A stretch of 64,000 nt of DNA from Gymnorhina tibicen (GCA_013399875.1 VXAZ01005694.1:1287331-1351330), one strand, 5' to 3'. Shown: positions 54,201 through 63,934, numbered from the stretch's first letter. Numbers and translations: made by a program. The notes: generated by a model not told the origin, from the sequence alone.

Positions 54201-57200
54201 TTCCTGCAGCTGCCACATCATTCTGGTTCTCTTGAGCAATTTGTAAAGAAAAATTAGTGAATGCTTTTGAACATTCTTGTGAATGTTCATTCTGGAGAAA
54301 GGAGGAACAGTTTTGGTTTTGTTAATTTTCAGAAGAGTGATGAAGATATGTTTTGATTAAATAGATGTTTACATGTTAAAATTGAGAATTATCTTGTTGA
54401 TTTTTAAATTCTGTGAAATCAGTCTTCTTTGAAAGCTGAATGCTTTGGTGGAGCAGGAATTGTTATTTTTCTTTTCTTTTTTCTTCCCCAATATTGACTG
54501 TACATGGCACAGCCAGGTGTTGCCCACTAGTCTGTGTTCTCTTTTTCTTTAATTTGTCAACAAATGGTAAAACTGGAAGATCTTTGTAACTTCAGTCTTG
54601 TAGATTGCTTTTTCCTTCTAATTTCTTTTCATTTTTTTTCTTGCAGTGTTTATGCATTTTGTCTTTTTTTTGTGTATCAGCACAGCTTAAATTTAGTGTT
54701 TAGGGGAAGTATTTTTTATTTCGGTATCTGAAACATGACAGTTAAGGTGTTTTCCTTCAAATTAATTGAGTTTGCACACTGTAATTTTCATTCTCATTGC
54801 CAAAGTTAGCCGAAGAGGAAAGAGGTGGTGAGGACCTTCTATGCCCTCACTAATCCAAAGGTGTTGGGCTGGAGGTGCAGGTCAGTGTTACAGCCAGGCT
54901 GATCCAGTGGCTCTTTGCCACCTGTGACAAGTGCAGTTCTGCTTGTACTGTCTTCCCTCCCTCTCCTGCAGTTTGTGTTCCGATTGTTTTCCTTGTTGCT
55001 GACTAGGGGACTGAAACATCCAAAAATGACTCTTTATTCTCTGAAAAGGGTCGGGTTTCCAGCTGTGTAGAATTTTCTTGGCATGCTGTGATATTGCACA
55101 CCACTGGTGCCTGGATGAAGTGCTGGGAACGCCGTGAGGAAAAAGAAAGTGTCAGCTGGCCTTTATTTCCGTGTATCAGTAATGTCACACAGACACACGT
55201 GGGCACTTGTGGTCTTTTCTTTTCCTTCTATTGCTTTATCATCTGCCTTTCTTGCAGGTATCCGTCAGCTCCAGCTCATCCTTTTGAAGGTTGCCTTGAT
55301 CTTGGGAATCGAGATCCACGTCAATGTGGAGTTTCGGGGACTCGTCTACCCTCCGGAGGACCAGGAGAATGAAAGCAAGTAGCACTGAAATGGGTATAGA
55401 GAAGGGGGAAGTTGTGGTAGGATACACAGCTCCTACTCCTTAACTGTGCTTAAGTCCTTTCCTTGTGCTCCACTAATAAGAATAGTTATTAATCCATTTT
55501 TGCTTGGGTTTTTAGTAGGATTTGTTTTTTCTAGTGACAAATCCAAATTAGTTACTCTATGAAACAAAGTCACCAGAAGGACTACACAGAAATAGACCAA
55601 GACATGGTAAATTGTAATTGCTTCTGAAATACTTAAGCCTATTACATAACATTTTGATAACATTTTGAAACAACTCCTTTCTTTGCATTCACTGAGGGTA
55701 TTTGTATTGGTGAGTGATCCTTGTTATGCTTTTAGTATCGCTGTGAAACCTGTTCTCTAATCACCACAGGAGACGTGGCTTACTTGTTTTTTGGCCTTTT
55801 ATTAATGGTATAGGTAGTAGAGAAGTTTGTAGTGGCCCTTCAAGGAAACAGGGGAGTTTTAGCAGAGCTGTGTCTACCTCTGATTCACATGGGAATGGCT
55901 GCACAGTTCAGGAATAGCCCTGTCATCAGTGTAGCTGTCCTGCAGGGTTTCTTGACTGATCATGTGATGAAGGGTTTCTTGATAGTAAGAAGTGGTTTCA
56001 TCTATGTTTTTCTCTTATTATTGCCATTTATGTTGTCATTAACTTGGAGTTTATCTACAGGAATAGGTTGGCGTGCGTTGGTCCACCCCAAAACCCATCC
56101 AGTGTCTGAGTATGAGTTTGAAGTAATCATTGGAGGGGATGGCAGGAGAAACACCTTAGAAGGTAATGGTGTGTCCATAATTCACCTCCAAATAGAACTT
56201 ACCTTTAAATTTGTTAGAACAAAAATGGCCTTCAACACGCCAATCAACATCTGGAAAGACACTTGACAAGTGAAAGGGGGATTAAAAGTCCATGTGAAAA
56301 TCCGTTTGTAGCAAAGCCGTGGGTGGTCTTTGTTTTCTTCCTCTAAACTAGCAAAGGCGTGAGGGTTTTTGATCTGGATAATTTTTCCTATGTGTTTTCT
56401 TTGGTTGAGTGGTGTTATCACTCCTACCTTCGGGTGTAGGAACTGAGGTGTTGAATATTATTCTGTGTAGCAAAGAATCCCATATTAATATTTTTTTTAA
56501 TGGAAATTGCAGCTTTGGGAACAGAGATGAGAGAGGGGGTGGTGGGGAGCTTTTTCCCTAAACAACACTAATTTTTCCAATGAAGCAATTGTTCTTCCCT
56601 CTGCGGAGGAGTTTGTAATTCATCCCATCCCTTCTCTCTGTTTATTTTGTGAGTGCACCTGTCAGTGGCACACCGGGCCTTCTCTGAAGGTGTGTCTGGT
56701 GTCCAGCGTTGCTGCTTTCTCCCTCCTGTAGGGTTTCGCCGAAAAGAATTCCGTGGTAAACTCGCGATTGCTATCACGGCGAACTTCATCAATCGCAACA
56801 CCACAGCTGAAGCCAAAGTAGAAGAGATCAGCGGTGTGGCCTTCATCTTCAATCAGAAGTTCTTCCAGGATCTCCGAGATGCCACAGGTTTGCCAGCACT
56901 TGACAGATTTCCGGTGCAAACAGTTTGTCTTTATTATTACAACTTTGCAGCTCAGATTTGTATGTTTAATCAGAAAGGAACATCTTGTGCAAGGCAGTCA
57001 GTCCTTGCTGTCTCTGAAATCTGACTTCCCTGTTTTTGCAGCTGTTCTGCTGTACAAAGCAGATGTGTGTCATTTGGGTTCAGAAGTGGAGAACTTACTT
57101 ACGGTTTTTAGGAAATCAGAGCCCTAAATGGGAAGAGGTCATGAATCCAGAATTCAGCTTTTTGCACTCCACATCTGAATGCAAACCTTAGAGTAATAAT

Positions 57201-60200
57201 AAAAAGTTTTTAAAAGAGGTAGCTTTATGCATGTGAAATGTGCTGTCTGTGGTGTTGTTGACAGTTCAGATTTTAAAGTCACTCAGAGCATGGGAGAAAG
57301 TTGCTTGGCATTCTCTCTCCGACTTTTTCTAACCATGCAGTTTCAATTTACTTTCTTCTGATAGAACCTTTGTTGCTCATAACTCCTAACTTGTTCCTTC
57401 ACTACCGTGTCTTTTGTTCTGTCACAAGGCATTGACTTGGAGAACATTGTCTACTACAAAGATGATACACACTACTTTGTCATGACTGCCAAAAAGCAGA
57501 GCTTGCTGGATAAAGGAGTGATACGGCATGTGGGTATTAACTTCTCCTGTAGTCTCCGTAAGCTAAAATTGTGGTGACAATTTACTTTGGGCAGGGTGAA
57601 AGTAGGAAAACATGCTTTTCCTCCATCACATAATGTTTTTATACAGGTTTTTTTTTTTTTTTTACAACATTAATGTAATTGTGTTCTAAAAGGCAGTTAA
57701 TGACCTTCTGATGTATTTTAAACCATCAGAAGAGTGTCACAAAACCTGTCCTTTTCAAATTTGTATCCCAAAAGGCCATTTTTGTAGATTTGGGAGTTTT
57801 GTTCATGCTAAGATAAAATATGCTGAAAGAACATTTGGTAGCTTAGTTGAGCTTCCCTCATTTTATGGGAATGAAAAATGCTCAAAAGTTTCTTAGCCCT
57901 TTCACAGGCAGAAATGCAAGCAGGACTGACTACTGTTTGCAATAGGAGATTTATAGATTTTCTCCTGGAAGCATTAACACAGATAGAAACGAAAGAAATT
58001 AGAAGGCAAACTCGTATGAGTGGATTTGTCAGAATTTTAATGCCAACGACCGTATATACCAATCTTAAAATAAACTTGTGGATCTGACCGTGGCACTTCT
58101 ACTCGGCCGGTTTTGGCAGGACCACGCCGACACAGAGGTCTTGCTCTCACGGGAGAACGTGGACCAGGAGGCTTTGCTGAACTACGCCAGGGAAGCAGCG
58201 GATTTCTCCACGAACCAGCAGCTGCCGTCGCTGGACTTCGCCATCAACCACTACGGGCAGCCCGACGTGGCCATGTTCGACTTCACGTGCATGTACGCGT
58301 CCGAGAACGCGGCGCTGGTGCGCGAGCAGAACGGCCACCAGCTCCTCGTGGCGCTGGTCGGGGACAGCCTCCTGGAGGTTGGTGTTCAGCTTCTTGTGTG
58401 TGAGCTCTGAACGGAAGCACAAACCTCTGCACCCGCCTCTGAAATAAGCGCTGCTGTTTGTTATAGAGTGAAGTGGGAGGTTCGGAGGAAGGGTGGGAGT
58501 GTTGGGAAAAACAGAATGTTTGGCATGGTGATGATCTCGCTTCAGAAAATGTGTGCAGAGCTTTTTCTGAAGTTCTGTCTGTTACATCTGCTTCTTGTTG
58601 GGATGAGTTGACTCTCTACAGAACCTACTGTAGGCCTGCTAATAATCAGCATTTTATAGTTGGTTAAAAAGTACAGTCTTGAAGAGAAGCTGTTAACGCA
58701 CTCAGGGTATGAATTGTTGTTGGAAATAGAGGGACATTGGCTTTGGGAGAGCTCATGAGCTGTTCACCATACATCTGCTTTCCTCTGACCCAGTGGGAGT
58801 GGAGTTTGAAGCTAATTACTGAGTTATAATTTCCTAGCAGATTAGTGCCTGAATATGTACTTGATACTTCTTTAAAATTTTCCCTAAGTGATGCTTTTCC
58901 TTTCTCTGCTTTTTTTTTTTTTGGTAACCTAAAATGTCAGCCGTTTTGGCCAATGGGAACTGGAATAGCCAGGGGATTTTTGGCTGCAATGGACTCTGCT
59001 TGGATGGTACGAAGTTGGTCACTCGGAGCCAGTCCTTTGGAAGTTCTTGCGGAGAGGTAATGGAGAAAGTGAACATATTTACAGTTCTAATCCAATCCTC
59101 CAACATCTCATCATTCATTCCAGTTTCTTTTAGTGCAAATACGTAGACAGAATGGGAGATACAGCCTCTCACTGTTTTTAGAGAATGCTTGAGGGTATAA
59201 TTCAGTTGAAGAAAAAAAATTTCAAAGGAGTCGATAAACTGAAGTATATGGAAGAGTAAGAAATGTTGCTCTTCTTGGTCCTAGTTTTAAAAGATTGGAT
59301 GAGGAATCTTTTCTTTAGGTGCTCATTGACATTGCATGGAGAAAGTGAGCCCAAGTTCCTGTCACCATCCCTGCAATAGCAAACCAGATGAAGATGTAGG
59401 TGCCTTTAAAGTACCAGATACAAAAGTTCTCACCATCTCCTATTATCTTGTGGATACTTTCTATTATTTCCTTTTAAGGAAGCTGTGACCTGCTTTTTTT
59501 CATGTTGTCCTTGGTCACTTTGTTTCATATAAACCAAACAGCATCTTGTTTCTTTTGAAGTACTGAGTTCTTGATGTTTTTATCAGATTTTCCCTGAGTG
59601 TTGTTTTGGTGACTCAAGGTGCCCTCTTGGAGATCAGAACTCGGGTAGTTGGAGGATGGAGTAAGTAAAAGCAGCAGTTAGTAGAGCCTATTTTAAACTT
59701 CAGCTACTGCAGCTTCTGACCATCAGGAACCATAGTTTAACTCGTAAAATTGCACAATGACACAATTCATACTTAGAATTCCATTTGTTTGAATTTGAAA
59801 AAACAGTGAGGAAAGTAATGTTGCTGTTGAAGCCAGACTTCCATCACCTTTCCATTTGCCACTTCAGACAGCAGTAAGATCTTCCCTGAGCTTTCTCTTC
59901 CCCACACTGAACAAACTCAGTTCTCTTGGCCTCTCCTCACAGGGCAAATGCTCCAGTCCCCCTGCAGGCCCCTCTTCCTGAGCCCCTCCTGTGTCTCAGG
60001 GTCTTTATTGTGCTGGGCAGCCCTTTCAGTTACGCTTGGTGTATTGTCCTTTTCCCTGCTTTGGATTTCTGAAGTTGTATTAAAGTGCAGATTTTAATAT
60101 GCTTATGCTGACTCCTAGCTATGCAGTCTCTGAAGTGGTTAGATTTCTGATTTGAATGTTTATCTCTCCAGAGTTTACTTAGCCATAGTAGTAGTGATGC

Positions 60201-63200
60201 ATCTCTTTAAAAAAAAAACAAAACAGNGACTCTTAGCTATGCAGTCTCTGAAGTGGTTAGATTTCTGATTTGAATGTTTATCTCTCCAGAGTTTACTTAG
60301 CCATAGTAGTAGTGATGCATCTCTTTAAAAAAAAAACAAAACAGAACAAAACCTCAAACCAGCCAAAACAAACCAAAAACCCCAAACCACCACAAAGCCT
60401 AAACTAAACAGACGAACCAAAACAAAACCCCAAACTTTTTTTTTATGTTATTTTCCCAAGGGAAAGCATTTACAGGCTACTGCCTCAGACCACCCCAGAG
60501 AACGTGAGTAAAAACTTCAGCCATTACAGCATCGATCCTGCCACCCGATACCCCAATATCAACGTCAACTTCTTGCGGCCACAGCAGGTAAGGCGCAGAA
60601 GGTGCTTCTCAGTGCTTGTAATCCGCAGGGTCTTTCCTCAGGTGGAGCCGTGCCCATGTTTTGGGAGCAGAGAGTGATGTTTGTCTAGCATGGAAGCAGT
60701 GAAAGGCAGATACATCAGTCAAGAGTAGACTTTTGTACTTGAACGAATTCCTTTTTAGGAATTTTTGGTTTTGTTAATTTCAACCGTGATATAATGATAC
60801 AGGAAACCTATAAATTTGTGTTTGTGTGCGTGCACGTGCAGTTTCTTTGTAATAATCCAGTCTAGCAGTCTGTCATTGCAATTTGGTATCCACTGAGCAG
60901 CGGCGGTCAGCTGGACTGTTCAGCACTGACGAGCTGATCCTTGATGTTGTGAGGTTCTTGGGGTAGGATTTCTGCTAGCTCCATGTACTTGTCCTCCTTG
61001 TTGTGCCTTGGGACGTCTCCTTATTGTCCTCTGGTTATTTCTGTGTGTATCAGGGCTGCATGGCGTGTTGACCATCTTAAATGTTTTTGTGTGTCATTTT
61101 AGGTACGCCACTTGTATAACACAGGAGACCTGAGAGACATTCACCTGGAGATTGAGAACTTTGTGAACTCCAGGACACCAAAGCTGACTCGAAATGGTAG
61201 GCCTGGCTGCTGCCCTGTTCCTTTTGGTATTCTGGAGCTGGAGCAGTGCAGGAACTAGAGAACAGCAGGGCTGTAGGGTATTATTTAACCAGTCTCTGCA
61301 TTTAGAAAATGTATCCAGTAATTGTTTTGTCAACAGCCTGAGCTTACAATTTTTCAAGTTTCCATTAGCATGGGAATTTATTTCTGTTTTCCTAATTTCC
61401 CTTGCCTTATAATGCTGTTAGCTTTCTAAGCATATTTACTTGTACAGGCAGTTCTTCTCACCTCCTTTATCTGTAAGTGTCCTTGCTTAAAGTGCAGGAG
61501 CCTGGACTGAGTTTACTCCAACAGTAGGCTCAGAATCCCTACAAACATTACAGAAGGTATTGCTTGTGCAGTCTTGCATGTTCCTGCTTTCCTTTTCTTA
61601 ATCTCGTCTCCCAACCAAATGAAACCTCACTTTGCTTGCATTGTTCTGAGAGCTAGATGCCTTGTGATAAGCATTTCAGTATCTGTCTACTTGTCTCTGC
61701 CCTGAGGGGGTATGTCAGGCTTTCCCTTTGGCACGCCTTGTCTTGGATGCCGAGACAGTGTTTTGGGATTCTCAGGGTGGCTCTTTGCTGCTAAGCCTCC
61801 CTTTCACTGCTGAAGAGCTGTGTAGTCTCTGCTCTTTGCCCTGCAGCCACGTCCCTTTAGGCTGTAATCTCATCAGATCTTCTGGTAAGACAAGGCCAGA
61901 ACGGGTCAGTGCTTTTAAAGGAAAGTTTTCAAGGGAAAAGAAGAAGTTACAGAAGTACATTTGTAGTTCTTCCTCTAGAAACGGTGTATCTGGGCTTTAG
62001 AGAGCATTGCTACTGTATGTCCTTTTGATCATATTCAACAAGCCTCTGCAACTGTTTTGTATTTCCTGGGGCTCTTTTACAATGGCTAGGGTGAAAAGTC
62101 TGGCAAGTTACAACTTAGATAATTACTTTTCAGCCAATTAAAAATAATTTCTTGGATTTAAAATAGATATGATAGTATTTTTAAAAGAAAATAAGAATCA
62201 TGTCGTCCATTACCCATTGTAGAAGGAGCTTGTTTTTTACATTAAGGTTTTGCTTATTGATTCATGGGGTTTGTGTTGTATTTAGAGAATTTTGAGCTGT
62301 TGTGCATTTCTATTTTAAAATGTGCTACTTTTTCTTACAGAGTCTGTAGCTCGCTCTAGTAAATTGCTCAGTTGGTGCCAGAGGCAGACTGATGGATATG
62401 CTGGTGTTAACGTGACAGATCTCACAATGTCCTGGAAAAGTGGCTTAGCTTTGTGTGCCATTATCCACAGATACCGTCCAGACTTAATGTGAGTGACTGG
62501 CTGCTTCAAATAACTGGGAAGGGCAGGAAATTAGTGGTATTTGGAGATAATAATGTGGGGTTTGAGGCAATGCGTTTGTGACTTATGAAGAAATGGATTG
62601 AAATGAATTCGATTTAACTTGATAGAAACCAACGTCCAGTGATTCACTAGCAGAGGGGAAGGTCAGGATAGCTTGATGAATTTGAAAATAAATGTGTTGT
62701 CGTTTTCCCTTCTGGATGATTTGGCAGAATTAAGCTTCAAATTGGTACTGACTGGAAAGCATTATTGACTGACAGATTTTATGTGTGCAGTGAGTAAGGA
62801 ACCGTTCATAGCTTCAGTTAAATCTCTTGTGAACGAGTGTCTGCGTGGGCCTTTACAAATTTCCTGTTTAACAAAGCAGCTCTTTCTAAAGACTTTCAGG
62901 CTGCTCTTTTTAGAGGTAGTGACCCACAGCCTAAATAGAGATGTTGTTACTGTTTGCACACTGACTTGTTGGGTGGATGAATGGCAGAGGTGTCCTCTTC
63001 AGTGATATACTGGGTGAAACAGTGCCCAGATTCCAGAATGGGAAAACACTGGCTGGAAGAAGTGGCAGCAGCAAAGACTCTGGTACTTCAATCTGAAATG
63101 TCTCCAGCTTCCCAGCGGGACTTGAGAAAAAGTAAATTCTAGAGTTGTACTTGAAGACATAATCCTCTGTAAAAACACACTGAAAAATTGTGGAGTTATT

Positions 63201-63934
63201 CCAGTCCATATGCACTGAATTACTTCTGTATTGTTGTACTGAAGTTAACTTGAGCTGCACTGTTTAATAGCTCTATACCTTGTGGAGAGTTCAAGCAGCT
63301 TTTAAAATGTAACTCTCTACGAGCTATAGCTTTTTATAAAGTTATACAAGTTTTGGGAAAAGCCAGCAGGACAAAAATATGGATCAGTCAAGAAAAAAGG
63401 GGACAAAAAGCCAAGATTTGATTTAGTTCCAAGCACACAGAAGATTTAATGCAGGGGAAAACAGTAGAGTCTTCCAGCAAAAGAGGAAGTGAAAATGTAT
63501 TTCAGAGGATAATACTTTTTAAGAATCGAAATCTAGATTTTTAGGAGGAGCAAACAAATTTAAAAAGAGTAAGTTTGAGCCAAAGTTCAGCGTAATTAAG
63601 TAGCATCAACTTTGCCACGTTGGTGGCAAATAAATTTAAAATTTCGAGTGGAAAAAAAGGAGAGATGGATACCTGAGTTCTTTCAGAAGACTGGTTTCTA
63701 CTTGATTGAGTGCAAGGCCTCTTTGTGCCCTTTGCAGAGACTTTGATTCTTTGGATGAGCACAACGTGGAGAGGAACAACCAACTGGCCTTTGACATCGC
63801 CGAGAAGGAGTTCGGAATATCTCCCATTATGACTGGGAAGGAAATGGCATCTGTTGGAGAGCCAGATAAGCTGTCGATGGTGATGTACCTCACACAGTTC
63901 TATGAGATGTTCAAAGACACCATCCCCTCTAGTG
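47941..63934 (+). CDS. MICAL3: MICAL3, N-terminal 629 codons (spliced, partial at 3' end)
   Basis: Twelve exons join in one frame: 47941-48204, 53690-53897, 55258-55374, 56061-56162, 56732-56887, 57429-57529, 58120-58377, 58941-59056, 60461-60587, 61103-61196, 62341-62488, 63738-63934. The product is an NADPH- and FAD-dependent monooxygenase that, in this family, oxidises actin methionines (Met44/Met47) and so disassembles filaments. MICAL3 is known to work with Rab8 and ELKS in vesicle docking and in cytokinesis. Visible motifs are the dinucleotide-binding GAGPCG (residues 93-98), GGDGRRNT (about 222-229), [14 protein letters not shown] (about 397-410) and a CH domain (about 518-624). I assign paralogue 3, not 1 or 2, from near-identity to recalled mammalian MICAL3. 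The mammalian long form is about 2000 residues, so roughly the first third is here; the LIM and C-terminal Rab-binding regions lie beyond the window. No frameshift or internal stop was found. Confidence 0.95.
48744..48773. repeat. Near-perfect 14-bp inverted repeat
   Basis: Left arm CATACCAAT(T)CTTTT and right arm AAAAGATTGGTATG pair fully apart from one bulged T and one central T. It could form a compact hairpin in either strand. The two-base loop is too short for a microRNA precursor. Confidence 0.85.
49094..49116. repeat. Perfect 11-bp palindrome
   Basis: GAGGAATTAAT and ATTAATTCCTC are exact reverse complements around a single G. The AATTAAT/ATTAATT cores resemble homeodomain-type sites, but function is not shown by sequence alone. 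Confidence 0.9.
51598..51640 (+). repeat. Two-copy tandem repeat, 19-base units
   Basis: GGTGTTAAAAAAAAGGCAA at 51598-51616 is followed after five bases by GGTGTAAAAAAAAAGGCAA at 51622-51640, differing by one base. Likely a small local duplication around an A-run. Confidence 0.85.
53279..53328. repeat. T-run/A-run low-complexity tract
   Basis: About 35 mostly-T bases followed directly by an A-run of about 10. The inverted T/A arrangement makes it prone to slippage and assembly error. It lies well away from the acceptor at 53688-53689. Confidence 0.8.
53690..53897 (+). CDS. MICAL3: MICAL3 coding exon 2 (FAD-binding motif)
   Basis: Begins [20 protein letters not shown], the Rossmann GxGxxG motif that binds the FAD ADP moiety (residues 93-98), then the acidic strand end [20 protein letters not shown]. 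Acceptor is GCTTTGCAG|TGT; donor is ATCA|GTAAGT. The exon is 208 nt and enters in phase 0, leaving one base of a serine codon completed by the next exon. Confidence 0.97.
53898..55257 (+). other. MICAL3: MICAL3 intron 3
   Basis: A 1.36 kb GT-AG intron, phase 1, with a consensus GTAAGT donor and a CTTGCAG acceptor. T-rich stretches occur around 54150-54190 and 54460-54730. No gene or named repeat seen. Confidence 0.85.
55258..55374 (+). CDS. MICAL3: MICAL3 coding exon 3
   Basis: Encodes [20 protein letters not shown] followed by [18 protein letters not shown], part of the monooxygenase fold. Acceptor is CTTGCAG|GT. The 3' end is unusual: the only join that keeps the frame and the family sequence (ENER-IGWRAL) is GAA A|GC AAGT, a GC donor, because no GT occurs at the required position. 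117 nt, phase 1 on both sides. Confidence 0.93.
55375..56060 (+). other. MICAL3: MICAL3 intron 4, a GC-AG intron
   Basis: A 686-base intron starting GCAAGTAG and ending TTTATCTACAG. Apart from the C at +2 the donor matches the U2 consensus well (AAA|GCAAGT), as is usual for GC-AG introns. A possible alternative is the GTAG four bases further in (55379 onward), but that shifts the frame. Confidence 0.85.
56061..56162 (+). CDS. MICAL3: MICAL3 coding exon 4 (DG motif)
   Basis: Encodes [20 protein letters not shown] then [14 protein letters not shown]. The GGDGRRNT segment is the conserved DG motif of flavoprotein hydroxylases, linked to FAD and NADPH contact. Acceptor CTACAG|GA, donor GAAG|GTAATG; 102 nt, phase 1 on both sides. 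Confidence 0.96.
56163..56731 (+). other. MICAL3: MICAL3 intron 5
   Basis: A 569-base GT-AG intron (GTAATG donor; CCTCCTGTAG acceptor). Nothing else recognised. Confidence 0.88.
56732..56887 (+). CDS. MICAL3: MICAL3 coding exon 5
   Basis: Encodes [20 protein letters not shown], then [20 protein letters not shown] and [12 protein letters not shown], within the monooxygenase domain. Acceptor TGTAG|GG; donor ACAG|GTTTGC, weak beyond the GT. 156 nt, phase 1 on both sides; the frame continues into exon 6 only with this donor. Confidence 0.95.
56888..57428 (+). other. MICAL3: MICAL3 intron 6
   Basis: A 541-base GT-AG intron with a weak GTTTGC donor and a TGTCACAAG acceptor. The open frame continues for a while past the donor, so intron retention would add residues before a stop at about 57024. 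No repeat seen. Confidence 0.85.
57429..57529 (+). CDS. MICAL3: MICAL3 coding exon 6
   Basis: Encodes [20 protein letters not shown] then [13 protein letters not shown]. The [15 protein letters not shown] segment is strongly conserved in MICALs. Acceptor CACAAG|GC, donor CAT|GTGGGT (non-consensus T at -1). 101 nt, phase 1 to phase 0. The arginine at GVI(R)H differs from the leucine I recall in mammals. Confidence 0.94.
57530..58119 (+). other. MICAL3: MICAL3 intron 7
   Basis: A 590-base GT-AG intron, phase 0, with a T-run of about 16 near 57648-57663 and a TTTTGGCAG acceptor. No gene or named repeat seen. Confidence 0.87.
58120..58377 (+). CDS. MICAL3: MICAL3 coding exon 7 (GD motif start), CpG-rich
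   Basis: Encodes 86 whole codons, [20 protein letters not shown] through [20 protein letters not shown] to [12 protein letters not shown]. It carries the first half of the GD motif that closes the FAD site. Acceptor TTTGGCAG|GAC; donor GAG|GTTGGT. By hand count it holds about 27 CpGs in 258 bases, far more than neighbouring exons, with GC-rich third positions; this also opens long frames on other frames and the opposite strand, which I regard as shadows. Confidence 0.97.
58378..58940 (+). other. MICAL3: MICAL3 intron 8
   Basis: A 563-base GT-AG intron (GTTGGT donor; AAATGTCAG acceptor). A T-run lies about 15-30 bases before the acceptor at 58911-58922. Nothing else recognised. Confidence 0.87.
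58941..59056 (+). CDS. MICAL3: MICAL3 coding exon 8 (end of GD motif)
   Basis: Encodes [20 protein letters not shown] then [19 protein letters not shown]. With the preceding GDSLLE it completes the [14 protein letters not shown] motif at the flavin pocket. Acceptor TGTCAG|CCG; donor GAGAG|GTAATG; 116 nt, leaving two bases of an arginine codon. Confidence 0.97.
59874..60035 (-). repeat. CR1 LINE internal fragment, minus strand
   Basis: The + strand shows reverse-complement CR1 signatures: 'cttccctgagctttctcttc', 'ccacactgaacaaactcagt', 'cctctcctcacagggcaaat' and 'gctccagtccccctgcag'. The 3' terminus is missing, unlike the other copies here, so it is an internal piece or a decayed copy. Confidence 0.8.
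60110..60344. repeat. 117-base tandem duplication around a single N
   Basis: Copy one (60110-60226) and copy two (60228-60344) are identical by eye except C/T at the sixth base, and are separated only by one N at 60227. This is the pattern of two contig ends that overlap but were joined end to end. Confidence 0.93.
60329..60437 (+). repeat. A/C-rich low-complexity tract
   Basis: About 110 bases of AAAAC/CAAACC-like repeats with almost no T or G, starting from the A-run at the end of the duplicated block. It ends 24 bases before the coding exon, next to a T-run that starts the polypyrimidine tract. Confidence 0.8.
60461..60587 (+). CDS. MICAL3: MICAL3 coding exon 9
   Basis: Encodes [20 protein letters not shown] then [20 protein letters not shown] and QQ. 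It is the C-terminal end of the monooxygenase domain. Acceptor CCCAAG|GGA completes the split arginine; donor CAG|GTAAGG is strong. 127 nt, ending in phase 0. Confidence 0.96.
60588..61102 (+). other. MICAL3: MICAL3 intron 10
   Basis: A 515-base GT-AG intron (GTAAGG donor; GTCATTTTAG acceptor). No other feature recognised. Confidence 0.88.
61103..61196 (+). CDS. MICAL3: MICAL3 coding exon 10 (linker to CH domain)
   Basis: Encodes [20 protein letters not shown] then [11 protein letters not shown], the linker between the monooxygenase and CH domains. Compared with recalled mammalian MICAL3 (NSRTTPKL) one threonine is missing; this is a whole-codon difference and the frame is intact. Acceptor TTTTAG|GTA, donor AATG|GTAGGC; 94 nt, ending in phase 1. 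Confidence 0.94.
61197..62340 (+). other. MICAL3: MICAL3 intron 11
   Basis: A 1.14 kb GT-AG intron (GTAGGC donor; TTTTTCTTACAG acceptor, strong). The 90-codon frame at 61728-62000 has no recognisable domain or splice-bounded homology. Confidence 0.87.
62341..62488 (+). CDS. MICAL3: MICAL3 coding exon 11 (CH domain, first half)
   Basis: Encodes [40 protein letters not shown] and IHRYRPDL. The LLSWCQ start, the [19 protein letters not shown] core and the following DF are classic for a calponin-homology domain (actin-binding type in other proteins; the MICAL CH domain assists substrate use). Donor AAT|GTGAGT; 148 nt, phase 1 to phase 2. Confidence 0.97.
62489..63737 (+). other. MICAL3: MICAL3 intron 12
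   Basis: A 1.25 kb GT-AG intron (GTGAGT donor; CCCTTTGCAG acceptor). No repeat or RNA gene recognised. Confidence 0.87.
63738..63934 (+). CDS. MICAL3: MICAL3 coding exon 12 (CH domain, second half)
   Basis: Encodes [40 protein letters not shown] and [20 protein letters not shown], ending TIPSS. It completes the CH domain at about residue 624. Acceptor TTTGCAG|AGA completes the isoleucine codon; donor AGTG|GTAAGC is strong. 197 nt, ending in phase 1, so the coding sequence continues to the right of the window. Confidence 0.97.

Larger units (their letters stand above)
59057..60460 (+). other. MICAL3: MICAL3 intron 9
   Basis: A GT-AG intron of nominal length 1.4 kb, phase 2. It contains a CR1 fragment, a 117-base duplication around one N, and an A/C-rich tract, then a TTTTCCCAAG acceptor. 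The true length is probably about 118 bases shorter if the duplication is an assembly artefact. Confidence 0.85.

Noticed and set aside
58113..58422. Overlapping frames in exon 58120-58377 (96 codons on + and 91 codons on -)
   Set aside because: Shadows of a CpG-rich coding exon. The MICAL3 frame is clearly the real one, from its motifs and splice sites.
24867..60437. Telomere-like or CRISPR-like repeats suggested by the G/T-rich tract (24867-24958) and the A/C-rich tract (60329-60437)
   Set aside because: Neither shows a fixed repeat unit or regular spacers; both are irregular low-complexity tracts common in bird introns.
61728..62000. Possible extra MICAL3 exon in intron 11
   Set aside because: No conserved MICAL residues, and the flanking exons already join in frame to give the known linker-to-CH sequence.
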